In this document: piece by piece, positions 34,235 to 44,469 of the stretch
Layout of the letters: each line of letters begins with the position of its first letter
Numbering within the stretch: position 1 is the stretch's first letter
Assembly: GCF_047495875.1 (NCBI RefSeq)
Contig: NC_092467.1
Location: forward strand, 32,463,378 to 32,527,377
Direction of reading: 5' to 3'
Length of the DNA stretch: 64,000 bases
DNA from: Pithys albifrons albifrons
Taxonomy: Eukaryota > Chordata > Aves > Passeriformes > Thamnophilidae
Program-made: the position numbers and the translations under genes
The notes under the pieces: generated by a model
Database searches by the model: none
Told to the model about the DNA's origin: nothing
What the model saw: only the letters and a program-made list of their open reading frames with translations

Positions 34235-34690
34235 ACAGAACCAGGGAATGGGTTGGGATGGAAGGACCACAAAGCCCCTCCAGTGCCATCCCTGCCATGG
34301 GCAGGGACACCTCCCATGGGCAGGGACACCTCCCACCAGCCCAGGCTGCTCCAAGCCCTGTCCAGCCTGGCCTGGGACACTCCCAGGGATGGGGCAGCCA
34401 CAGGACAAGGGATGGAGGGACAGGACACAGGGAATGGTTTCCCACTGCCAGAGGGCAGGGATAGGTGGGATATTGGGAAGGAATTCCTGGCTGGGAGGGT
34501 GGGGAGGTGCTAAAATGGGTTTCCCAGAGGAGCTGTGGCTGCCCCATCCCTGGGAGTGTCCCAGGCCAGGCTGGACAGGGCTTGAAGCCACCTGGGACAG
34601 TGGGAGGTGTCCCTGCCCATGGCAGGGGTGGGACAGGATGGGCTTTGAGGTCCCTCCCAACCCAAATTAGTCTGTGCTGTCCATGATTCT
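34235..34690. mobile_element. Head-to-head inverted pair of CR1 3' ends
   Basis: 34240-34395 is a minus-strand CR1 end (GGTTGGGATGGAAGGACC, CCATGGGCAGGGACACCTCC, the latter duplicated at 34297 and 34315). From 34396 to 34690 the sequence turns into a sense CR1 (GATATTGGGAAGGAATTCC, CAGGCCAGGCTGGACAGGG, ending GATTCTATG). The two ends can pair with each other over about 130 bases. Confidence 0.88.
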
Positions 34691-35715
34691 ATGACCCAAC
34701 GAATTCAGAGGTCTGTCCTGCTCCTGCTTTGCTCCAGAGGGTCCCTGAGTGCTGCCAGTTCCTGTCCCAGGTCTGGGAATCCTTCCTGCCAGGCTCTGCC
34801 TTCAGGTGGTTGCTCCATGTGGCTGCAGATCCTCCGTGTGGACCAAACACTCTCAGATGGGCAGGACCCTCCTGCCTGTGTGGGGGGCAAAGTTTAGTGC
34901 AAACCAATCAAGGGCAATGGGGACTAATTGCCTGTGTCTCTGAGTTGGCAATAATGAGGACTAATTGAGGGTGGCTGTTCTTTCTGGAGATTGAATTACG
35001 ACTTAACTCCATTTCATTGAAGTGGATTCTCCACAAAGAGCAATTTCTGAATGTCCCCTTGTTCATTAACAACAATTCTCAGGGAAAGCACCTAAACCCA
35101 GAGTGACACAGAAAGGGATTTTTAGTGTTATTTGTAGTGCTTTAAAAGGAGGAGTTTGGGGAGGTTTGGCCCTTAATAGACACATTTTGAGGTTTTTTGA
35201 TATTTAAATTGAGAGGCTGCTCCTTGTCTCCTGTTTTTTGTCAGTTCAGGGAGAAAGAAATCCTGATTTTCAGGTGAGTTTTCCCAAGGAGGGACTTGCA
35301 GAGGAAACATCCTTCTCGTTGGGGAATGGAATCAGCAGAGCCTGATAAAGGAAAATAAATGCCTACCAGTAAAAGAATGATTTTCTTTCTAAGTATTTCT
35401 GTGGGTGGGAATTTCCACCCTGTCCTGCAGTTCGATGTGTTTGCACTCTCAGACCTTCAGGTGACTTTGTGAGATGCCAGAAGTTGCTGAAAGCAGCAGG
35501 AGTTGCTCCTCTTAAAATCCATCAGGAATCAGGAGGTTGTACCTTGTGGCAAGACTTAAAGTCCACCAATATTCATTCCTGACAGGTGTTTTCCCTGTGA
35601 AGGATCTCGTGGTTGGACTTGGTCTCAGAGGACTCTTCCAGCCTGAAGGATTCTGGGATTCTTCTGCTGGAATCTCACAGTGTGGTTTTGTAGTAACTGC
35701 TCAGGTTTGAAGTGG
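34691..35715. other. Unique intronic sequence with a small CR1 tail
   Basis: 35608-35660 resembles a sense CR1 end (GGTTGGACTTGGTCTCAGAG, GATTCTGGGATTC). Otherwise nothing recognised. Confidence 0.45.
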
Positions 35716-36272
35716 GATATGGATGGATAAAGAGGGATGTGGATGGATGGATGGATGGATGGATGGATGGATGGATGGATGGATGGATGGATGGATGGAT
35801 GGGTGGGTGGATGGATGGATAAAGAGGAATGTGGATGGATGAAGAGGGATGTGGATGGATGGATGGATGGATGGATGGATGGATGGATGGATGGATGGAT
35901 GGATGGATGGATGGATAAAGAGGAATGTGGATGGATGAAGAGGGATGTGGATGGATGGATGAATGGATGGATGGATGGATGGATGGATGGATGGATGGAT
36001 GGATGGATGGATGGATAAAGAGGAATGTGGATGGATGAAGAGGGATGTGGATGGATGGATGGATGGATGGATGGATGGATGGATGGATGGATGGATGGAT
36101 GGGTGGATGGATGGATGGATGGATGGATAAAGAGGAATGTGGATGGATGAAGAGGGATGTGGATGGATGGATGGATGGATGGATGGATGGATGGATGGAT
36201 GGATGGATGGATGGATGGGTGGATGGATGGATGGATGGATGGATGGATGGATGGATGGATGGATGGATGGAT
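35716..36272. repeat. (GGAT)n tetranucleotide tract with higher-order structure
   Basis: Long GGATGGAT runs are punctuated by GGATAAAGAGG[A/G]ATGTGG and ATGAAGAGGGATGT at about 35727, 35819, 35915, 36015, 36127 and 36271. The tract is therefore built from roughly 92-144-bp blocks, not a simple microsatellite. The Met-Asp-Gly-Trp frames are repeat translations. Confidence 0.97.
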
Positions 36273-37696
36273 AAAGAGGGATGTGGTTGCTGTACCTGCC
36301 TTGGGATGTTTTGTCTTTAAGGGCTCTGACTTTTCCTGCTTTTATTTTACACAGTTCCTCACTGCATGCACTGGTTACTGATGGAGAAATCTTTGAGGAA
36401 GCAAAAAGTTATGAAAAAATCTGGGAAAACTTTGAAATCCAGGACATAAATAGCTGAGTATTCCAGCAGGGATATCTGGAGGGAGGAGCAAAGCCCTTCA
36501 GCAATGCCCAGGTGAGCTGGGATTGCTGTTACTGGACCCTTCACCCCCCTCAAACTGTCCATGCCCAGGACTAAAGATCCTCATGAAATACTTTAAATAT
36601 TCCATGTTTTATTGGTTGCCTGAAACTTTGGAATTCAAGCAGATTTCAGCAGGATTTGAGAGTTTCTCCTTTAATTTGAAGAGTGAGCACCTTTGGCTGC
36701 AAAAATGGATTAAAACCCAAATAAAATGGGGAAAGGGCAGAACCAGCTGCAAAGAGAGTGTTGGGTTTGGCCTTTTCAGGTTTGCTCTGATGGGTTTGAA
36801 CTCTGGGGGTGCTTTGGCCAGACCTGCTGAGGTGGGATCAGTCCCAAGTCGTTTGCCATCGTTGCCAGTTCTCTGTGCTGGCATTTCGTGGCTGTCACTT
36901 GCTTGTCACTGTGCAAAGAGTGGTGGAGGGGAAATGGGAGCCTGATAATGGCAAAGCAACGCTTGTGTCAAGGAAACCATTGAAATTCTGCAGTTTAATT
37001 ATTGCCTTCTCCCATGAAAGACACAGGTGGGAGTCACTAACTCGAAAATAACCCCCCCAAAAAAAACACCCAACACACCCCAAAGCAACCTCTCCATCAA
37101 GTCTGATCTGAAAACAGGTAATAGTGAAATTACAGGAGGATTCAGTGATGTTAAAAAGGAGAAAATTGCATGATAAGGAAAAGATTGACAAGGGTAATCT
37201 TCTTCTCAGGAAGGACCAACAGGTAATAGAAAAGGGAGTATCTTTTGGGATTCAAATCATGATTTAAACTTGCACACAAGGCTCGAGATACAAAATATTG
37301 TGGGGGGAAAAAACCCACTGCAAAGCCCAGCTGTGGAGATTTATTCCTCAATAGGGTTCTGTTACCTGCACTCCAGATCTGACACTTGGTGATTAAACTT
37401 GGTAATGTTTTGGTGAGATGAAAAATTAGTTGCTTTGTGTTTGTAAGGAGGAGAATGCAGGATGGAGAACAGGAGGAAATGGCACCTCTCAGGGAAAAAA
37501 GGTTCCAAGGCCTCTCCTGGAGCAACCAGGGATTGCTGAGTGTCCTTCCGGTTGGGAATATTGCTGGGAATGTTCTTTGTTGCAGGAAATAGGGGCTTTG
37601 AGAAATGACAGGATAATAAGCACAGCTCCGAGTCAGCTCAGGAGCCTTCACAAGGGCTGAGTAACTTTTTTAATAATCAAAGACCATTAAACTATA
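36273..37696. other. Unique intronic sequence
   Basis: No exon, RNA gene or known repeat recognised. A C/A-rich stretch (ACCCCCCCAAAAAAAACACC) lies near 37050. Confidence 0.45.
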
Positions 37697-38560
37697 ATGA
37701 GATGAGGGTTGTGTTCAGAACATCCTGTCACGTGCTGCTGCACCGAGTGCTGGGGGCAAATTCACCTTCAGCTCTTCCCAGGATGGTCAAAAAGCAGCTC
37801 CAGACTTGGCATAGCTGCCTTCCAACCCACCTGGATGTGGGATCATCCCTTGGGAAGTGGCGAGCCCGGGAGGTTTGGAGGGGAGGAGGATACAATGAGG
37901 AGATAAGGGTTGTGTTCAGAACATCCTGTCAAGTGCTGCTGCACCGAGTGCTGGGGGCAAATTCACCTTCAGTTCTTCCCAGGATGTTAAGAAAGTAGCT
38001 CCAGACTTGGCATAGCTCCCTTCCAACCCCCCTGGATGTGGGATCATCCCTTGGGAAGCAGCGAGCCCGGGAGGTTTGGAGGGGAGGAGGATACAGTGAG
38101 GAGATGAGGGTTGTGTTCAGAACATCCTGTCAAGTGCTGCTGCACCGAGTGCTGGGAGCAAATTCATCCCTTCTCACTCCAGCCCTTCCCTTCGCTCTCT
38201 CCCAACCCACCTGGATGTGGGAACATCCCTTGGGAAGCAGCGAGCCCGGGAGGTTTGGAGGGGAGGAGGATACAATGAGATAAGGGATGTGTTCGGAACA
38301 TCCTGTGAACTTCTGCCCTGCAGGTGCTGGGAGCAAATTCATCCCTTCTCGCTCCAGAGCTTCTCTCTGCTCCCTTCCAACCCCTCTGGATGTGGGATCA
38401 TCCCTTGGGAAGCAGCGAGCCTGGGAATTTTGGAGGGGAGGGGGATACAATGAGATGAGGGTTGTGTTCAGAACATCCTGTGAACTTCTGCCCTGCAGGT
38501 GCTGGGAGCAAATTCATCCCTTCTCTCTCCAGCCCTTCCCTCCGCTCCCTCCCAACCCAC
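37697..38560. repeat. Tandem array, 175-200-bp units, about 4.5 copies
   Basis: Units start GAGATGAGGGTTGTGTTCAG or GAGATAAGGG... at about 37699, 37899, 38099, 38275 and 38453. They contain ACATCCTGT, GTGCTGGG[G/A]GCAAATTCA, CACCTGGATGTGGGATCATC and CGAGCCCGGGAGGTTTGGAG. The last two units replace the GCTGCTGCACCGAG part with CTTCTGCCCTGCAGG. The array runs into the CpG island at about 38570. Confidence 0.95.
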
Positions 38561-38564
38561 CTGG

Positions 38565-38900
38565 ATGCGGGATGCATCCCTTGGGAAGCGGGCAGGGAGG
38601 GGGAAGGGAGCTGGCGCTGGCTCGGGGAGAGGGGGAGCGCCGCTTTCCTGCGGCATTGTTGTAACCATGACACTAAGGACGTCATCCCGGGAAAACAGCA
38701 GTGGGAACATTGGTGGAACAAAGCCGAGGCTCCTGGGCGGGCGGAGCGGGGCCATCTGCGCGCCCGGCTTTGCATCCCCCTGAGCTCCGCTCCGCGCCAC
38801 TCGCTGCGCTTGGGAAAGCGGGCGAGGAATTAAGGCTGGAATTGCAAAGCGAGCCGCAGTCTCAGGGAATCGCTGCAGGTTTCAGGAAGGGATGAGCAGG
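38565..38900. promoter_or_regulatory. CpG island with a CRE-like site; candidate alternative promoter
   Basis: GC- and CpG-rich DNA (GGAGCGCCGCTTTCC, GGGCGGGCGGAGCGGGG, CTCCGCTCCGCGCC) stands out from its surroundings. A near-perfect CRE core, GACGTCAT, lies at 38678-38685, with a GC-box-like GGGCGG at about 38738. A 38-codon open frame from 38667 has a good start context (AACCATGA) but no recognised family. The position, about 31.7 kb into the putative PDE4B intron, would suit the promoter of another PDE4B isoform; this is inference, as no known PDE4B N-terminus is seen here. Confidence 0.45.
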
Positions 38901-38990
38901 GTCACAGAATCGCAGGGCTGGAAGGACCCACAGGCGTCATCCAGTCCGGCCCTTGGCCCTGCACAGACCCGTCACCAAGTGTCACCTCCG
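38900..38990 (-). mobile_element. CR1-like 3'-end fragment
   Basis: GGGTCACAGAATCGCAGGGC, TGGAAGGACCCACAGG and CATCCAGTCCGGCCCTTGG resemble a minus-strand CR1 end of a GC-rich subfamily. Short and diverged. Confidence 0.55.
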
Positions 38991-39002
38991 AGCGCTGCCG
39001 CT

Positions 39003-39990
39003 GCTTCCAGCGATGTTGGGATAGGAGCGGGATGGATCCCTGCCCTGTCACTGCTTCCAGCGGTGTTGGGATGGGAGCAGGATGGATCCCTGCCCTGCCA
39101 CTGCATCCAGCGGTGCTGGGATGGGAGCGGGATGGATCCCTGCCCTGCCACTGCATCCAGCGGTGTTGGGATGGGAGCGGGATGGATCCCTGCCCTGCCA
39201 CTGCATCCAGCGGTGTTGGGATGGGAGCGGGATGGATCCCTGCCCTGCCACTGCTTCCAGCTATGCTGGGATGGGAGCAGGATGGATCCCTGCCCTGCCA
39301 CTGCATCCAGCGGTGTTGGGATGGGAGCGGGATGGATCCCTGCCCTGCCACTGCTTCCAGCTATGCTGGGATGGGAGCGGGATGGATCCCTGCCCTGCCA
39401 CTGCATCCAGCGGTGCTGGGATGGGAGCGGGATGGATCCCTGCCCTGCCGCTGCTTCCAGCGGTGTTGGGATGGGAGCGGGATGGATCCCTGCCCTGCCA
39501 CTGCTTCCAGCTGTGCTGGGATGGGAGCGGGATGGATCCCTGCCCTGCCGCTGCATCCAGCGGTGCTGGGATGGGAGCAGGATGGATCCCTGCCCTGCCA
39601 CTGCTTCCAGAGGGTGTTGAGATGGGAGCGGGATGGATCCCTGCCCTGTCACTGCTTCCAGCGGTGTTGGGATGGGAGCGGGATGGATCCCTGCCCTGTC
39701 ACTGCTTCTAGCGGTGCTGGGATGGGAGCGGGATGGATCCCTGCCCTGTCACTGCTTCCAGAGGGTGTTGGGATGGGAGCGGACGGGATCGCTGAATCCG
39801 GCGGTGCTGGAATGGGAACGGGCGAGATCGCTACTTCCAGAGGGTGTTGGGATGGGAGCGGGATGGATCGCTGCTTCCAGCGGTGCTGGAATTGGAACGG
39901 GCGAGATCGCTGCATCCAGAGGGTGTTGGGATGGGAGCGGGAGGAATCGCTGCATCCAGCGGTGCTGGGATGGGAGCGGGATGGGTCCCT
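39003..39990. repeat. Minisatellite, 50-bp unit, about 20 copies
   Basis: GGGATGGGAGCGGGATGGAT then CCCTGCCCTGCCACTGC and [A/T]TCCAGCGGTG repeat every 50 bases (GATGGATCCC at 39031, 39081, ...). The first 15 units are very homogeneous; those after about 39780 decay (GGGCGAGATCGCT variants). Fifty is not a multiple of three, so the motif is read in all three frames, giving several long false ORFs. Confidence 0.97.
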
Positions 39991-40470
39991 GCCTTGCCGC
40001 TGCTTCCAGCGATGCTGGGACGGGAGCCAGCGGGTTCCTTCTCGGCTTTGCTTTGAGGACCAGCTCTGCTGATCCAACAGCCCGGCATTCCCCCTGTCCT
40101 GCCCTCCCCTGGACATACCCTGGGGCAGCCGCAGCCGCGGGGCTGTGCCCGGGCACCCTCCGTGCCAGGGAGCGCCAGGGAAGGCCCTTTTGTGGCAGCG
40201 TTGACCCCCGAGCGACCCTGTCAATACAAACCCCGGGGAGGGGAGGGCAGCAGATGGAAAAACAGCCTAAAGGTAAAGGAAAGGGCTGAAGTAATGCCGG
40301 TGGAGGGGAAAATGCGCCGAGGGAAGGACAAAGAGGAGGAGGAGCGAGGGGGGAGGGAGACCAGGAGGGGCAGGGGGGCAGTTGGTGACATCACCCGGCT
40401 CGGCCACTGCCCCTTCCCGTCTGCGGGTCATTCTGCAGCAGCTCCACTGCCGGGATTTGTGTCCAAAGGC
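39991..40470. promoter_or_regulatory. GC-rich, CpG-containing segment flanking the 50-bp array
   Basis: CpG-containing DNA (CGCAGCCGCGGGGCTG near 40130, CCCCGAGCGACCC near 40205, AATGCGCCGAGGG near 40310) followed by a purine-rich block (40320-40380) and a CRE-half-like TGACATCACCCGG at about 40386. It may be the other shoulder of the 38.6-kb CpG island. No exon is supported. Confidence 0.35.
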
Positions 40471-42305
40471 TGGGAGGGGAGAGGGATGCTGAGCTGAAAG
40501 AGCATCCGAAGGGATGGTCCTCTCTGAGTTCTCCATGTGAATCCCTCTGCTCCTGAGAAAGTGGGACATCTCCCTCTCCCTCGCCTGGGCAGGGCTGGAG
40601 ACACATCCCTCTTCTTCTTCCTGGCCACCTCCAGTCCAGAGTTGGGATGTTTTCCAGCTGGGAGAGTCAAACAGGGCTCAGGGATTGCTCCTGAGGGCTT
40701 TGGTGCATGTCAGGCGTGAGCTGCTCCTTCAGGGTTTGTCCCCAAACCACCAAAAACTGAGGGGTTTTTTTTTTGTTTTCTGTTTGATACCAAGACCTGT
40801 CAACTTCTGTTTGAGTTTCCCTTGCAGTGGTGTGGAAAAAAAATAATGGGATTATACAGAAATCATCCCATTTGTAACGCTAGGAAAGGAAATCCTCCTT
40901 TGTTTGTAACAGAGGTGTTGGCAGGAGGTTGTGGCAACAAGGCATGAGGAGGGCAAACCGTGCCAAGGGAGTGCCAGCTGTGCCTCCAGGCCCCCCCTGG
41001 GCATTTGCAGGATCTGCAAGGAACAGGTTTGGGGTTTTTTCCCCTTGAAAATTGAAAATTTACTGATAATTAACAGTTTTCTTCCATGAAGGTTTGCTGA
41101 TAATTAACAAAATCAACGAAAGGGAAGATTAATTGGCATTTTGGACATTTGGCCTTCTCAGAAAGACTTGAGTTGTTGGTGTTTGTAGGTAAAGGTTGTT
41201 CATGGAACTCTCTCCTGCTCAGAATTCATTGTCAGGGAATAAACTTGATGTTAAGCATTTTTGTCTCTTAAATGAAGTGAGAGAAAAATGAGCTACAAGT
41301 TTTGAGCAATTTTCAGCCTTTTTTTTTTTTTTTTACAACTCAGAGAAGCTGAAGAAAAATTTACTTCAGGGAATAAATTCAGGAGAAATAGCAGAGAAAT
41401 GAAGATTTCTCTTGATTCCTGTGGCTTTTCCAGTCTAGAAACTGGATTCACTCTCCTGCTCAGGGACATTGGTGTGTTCAGGGCTGAGCAATGACTTTCC
41501 TGCTCTCCTTTAAAGAAAAAGTGGGATTTTTCCCAGGAATTTACGTTGGGAAAATCCAATAAATCATAAAAAAATAGTGATATTCCATCCCACATTCCAC
41601 GAGGCTGCTGCTGGTGGGATTTTCCCAGATGAAAGAGGCATTTAGGTGGTTTCTCCTGGTGGACTCCAGGGCTTCCCTGTCATCTCCAACACCTCAAAGT
41701 CCCTCTCTCTGCCTCTTCCTGAGTGATGGCTCTGACTCATCTTCAGCTTCAGCTTAGTCATCCTTGATCTTGAAACACTCCTCAAAGGGAGGAGATCTGG
41801 AAAAACTTTTCACTCCTGGCAACAACCACAACTGAGACTCGGGTCGATACATTCAACACCAAATAGTTGATATAAAAGGCTTCCAAATTTTCTTTGGAAA
41901 AAGAGAAGAGAAATAAATCCCACCAGTGAGAGCCTTCCCCAAAGCCATCGACCCCCTGCACCAAAGGCCTTGGGCTGTGTCCTTGGGACAAAGTTTCTTC
42001 TCTTGGTAATTTATTTTCCCTGGAATTTGGGGATGAGTTTTCCATCAACTTCCTCACTCTCTGCAAAACCCTGAGGGTGATGTTTGGAGGGAAGCAAAGG
42101 GAGGGAGCAGGAAGAGGAGATGGGAGGAATGAGCTCAGGCAGCAGCTTTAGAGGGAAACAAGTGGTGGCTGCAGCAGTTTCCTGATGCCCCCTGGCACTT
42201 GGCTTGTGGCTCCTTGTCCAAGGCAGTTGTGCCAGTCCTGTGGCAGCCTGGGGGAGGCTGTTGGAGTCAGGAACATCCTTGGTGCAGCTTCAACAGGGAA
42301 TTGTT
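40471..42305. other. Unique intronic sequence
   Basis: Contains a T16 run at about 41319 and AT-rich stretches at 41050-41300. No exon or repeat family recognised. Confidence 0.5.
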
Positions 42306-42596
42306 CAATCATGGAATGGTTTGGGTTGGAAGGACCTTAAAGATGAGTCAGTGCCACCTCTGCCATGGGCAGGGACACCTCCCACCAGCCCAGGGTGCTC
42401 CGAGCCCTGTCCAACCTGGCCTGGGACACTCCCAGGGATGGGGCAGCCACAGCTCCTTTGGGAAATTCCCTCACAGGGAAGAATTTCTCCCTGATCTCTC
42501 ACCTATCCCTGCCCTCTGGCAGTGGGAAGCCATTGCCTGTGTCCTGTTCCTCCATCCCTTGTCCCCAGTCCCTCTCCAGCTCTCCTGGAGCTCCTT
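42306..42596 (-). mobile_element. CR1 3' region, minus strand
   Basis: CATGGAATGGTTTGGGTTGG, GCCATGGGCAGGGACACC, GAGCCCTGTCCAACCTGGC and CTCTGGCAGTGGGAAGCC are antisense CR1. It continues into the duplicated segment that follows. Confidence 0.9.
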
Positions 42597-43562
42597 CAGG
42601 CCCTGCCAGGGGCTCTCAGGTGTCCCTGGAGCCTTCTCTTCTCCAGGTGATCCCCCAGCTCTCCCAGCCTGGCTCCAGCCTTGGAGCATCTCCAGGGCCT
42701 CTTCTTCTCCAACAGCTCCAGGTCCTCCTGATGTTGGTGCCTCCAGAGTTCTGCAGGTGGGACCTCCTGAGAGCAGAGGAGAGGCTTAAAATCACCCCCC
42801 TCAACTTACTGGCCACATGTGGGGGATCTTTGTGTGGAACAGCAGGATGGAAATAGTGGAGGCTCCTCCATGACCTCTTGGTCATCAGCATGGGAAGCAA
42901 ATCCCAACCTCCAGAGTGTTCTGAGCTGCCAGATTGTCTGGCTGTGTCTGGGTTAGTAGAGCATTTGCTAAAGACAGCAGGTCTCAGCTTTGGCTTTTGG
43001 ATGAACAGCTTGGAAGTTTCTCTTATTTTCTCTCAATGTTGAATATTTGCACTCTTGGTCTTCAGCCTGGACAAACTTCAGGCTCTGGAAGGGGCTCTCA
43101 GGTGACTCTGGAGCCTTCTCTTCTCCAGGTGATCCCCCCAGCTCTCCCAGCCTGGCTCCAGCCTTGGAGCATCTCCAGGGCCTCCTCTTCTCCAACAGCT
43201 CCAGGTCCTCCTGATGTTGGTGCCTCCAGAGTTCTGCAGGTGGGACCTCCTGAGAGCAGAGGAGAGGCTTAAAATCACCCTCCTCAACCTGCTGGCCACA
43301 TGTGGGGGGTCTTTGTGTGGAGCAGCAGGATGGAAATGGTGGAGGGGCCTCCATGACCTCTTGGTCATCAGCGTGGGAAGCAAATCCCAACCTCCAGAGT
43401 GTTCTGAGCTGACAGATTGTCTGGCTGTGTCTGGGTTAGTAGAGCATTTGCTGAAGACAGCAGGTCTCAGCTTTGGCTTTTGGATGAACAGCTTGGAAGT
43501 TTCTCTTATTTTCTCTCAATGTTGAATATTTGCACTCTTGGTCTTCAGCCTGGACAAACTTT
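42597..43562. repeat. Direct tandem duplication, about 482 bp, 2 copies
   Basis: Copy one (42597-43078) and copy two (43079-43562) share CTCTCCCAGCCTGGCTCCAG, TCCTGATGTTGGTGCCTCC, GGCCACATGTGGGGG, GACCTCTTGGTCATCAGC and GCTTTGGCTTTTGGATGAAC, and both end CTTCAGCCTGGACAAACTT. The first 190 bases of each copy are CR1 (minus), and the rest is unique DNA. Differences are scattered single bases. Confidence 0.96.
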
Positions 43563-44217
43563 TGACTAAAATACAACGTGTGTTTTTGGGTGTTGAGCAT
43601 TTGCTCTGATTCAAGGCACAGCAGCCAAGTTGCCCCACATGGGGCACAGTCTCTGTGCTGACCATTTCCACACAGGACCCACAGCCTGGGGATATTTATT
43701 GCTGTTCAATGTGTGTTTACACCTGTGTGGCATCAGTTCAGTTCCCAAATCCCCCCCTACTCCTGCATGGCCTGGGTGTTTATTCAGCCTTTTCTCCTCA
43801 GATTTCTGGTGTCTTAGAGCTTTAAAAATGAGCCACATTCCCTCCCATCCCTGCCCAAACCTGTTGAATTGTGGTTTGTGCTCCTCCCATCTGCTGCCTG
43901 AGGAGGAGGAGGAGGAAGAAAAATGCCCTTTATTTGTGAGAACTTTAACGAGACAAACAAGCACCTCAGAAGGGCACTGATTTTCTTTTTCATGGTTTGG
44001 AGCTACCAAAGTGGAGATTAAAGCCTTGTGGTTCCCACAACAGAAACCTCGGGAACATCTCCCTGGTTGCTCCTGAACAAGATGTTGATAGAAACAGGTG
44101 GGGCTGAAATAGCTTTGGGTGGTGGATCCTCCCTCAGGGGAGTTTTGTCCTTCCCTCTTAAATGACCAACTCCAGAGAAAACCTCAGGCAATTTCTTGGC
44201 TGCCTTTTGAAGTGTAA
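43563..44217. other. Unique intronic sequence
   Basis: No clear exon. A GAGGAGGAGGAGGAAGAAAA block lies at about 43903. Splice acceptors that could serve the downstream 44.24-kb ORF (CTCCAG at 44175, TTTTGAAG near 44212) are present but weak, and a stop at 44215-44217 limits the frame. Confidence 0.4.
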
Positions 44218-44242
44218 CCTGATTGTGGAAATCTGGGAAAAG

Positions 44243-44454
44243 TGGAATTAACTGGGGGGTGGATCGACTACGAGCGCTTCCAGCAGCTGGTGCAGGAGCA
44301 CCAGCTCAGTGGTGGCTCCAGGAGCTTCTCAGGAGCTGATTACACAGCCAGGACTCCTGCCTGGGCTCTCTTTGGGGCCAAGGAACGGGGCTTTGACCCC
44401 CTGGATGTGAGACACCAGCGGAGGAGCAAAGCTCGGGACCTCTCCAGCTGCTGA
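44243..44454 (+). CDS. Orphan exon-like ORF with half an EF-hand-like motif; gene unknown
   Basis: About 70 codons end at a TGA (44452-44454). Codons are rich in G/C third positions (GAC TAC GAG CGC TTC CAG CAG CTG), unlike the surrounding DNA. The reading GGWIDYERFQQLVQEHQ resembles the second half of an EF-hand calcium-binding loop and its following helix (G-x-I-D-Y-E-x-F), although the usual loop Glu is Arg and the first half is missing. The tail (RTPAWALFGAKERGFDP, then basic RHQRRSKARD) is not recognised. No good polypyrimidine-AG acceptor precedes it; the nearest AG is at 44241-44242. It may be a terminal exon with a weak acceptor, a decayed exon, or chance. It is followed at once by a minisatellite. 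Confidence 0.35.
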
Positions 44455-44469
44455 GCTCGGGGGCTCCTC

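Noticed and set aside
38667..38783. A 38-codon ORF with a good start context in the CpG island
   Set aside because: No family resemblance and too short to judge; kept only as a remark on the candidate promoter.
39032..40072. A 346-codon open frame on the + strand and similar frames on the other strand
   Set aside because: It is the 50-bp minisatellite read through three frames in turn; the same peptide motifs appear in every frame.
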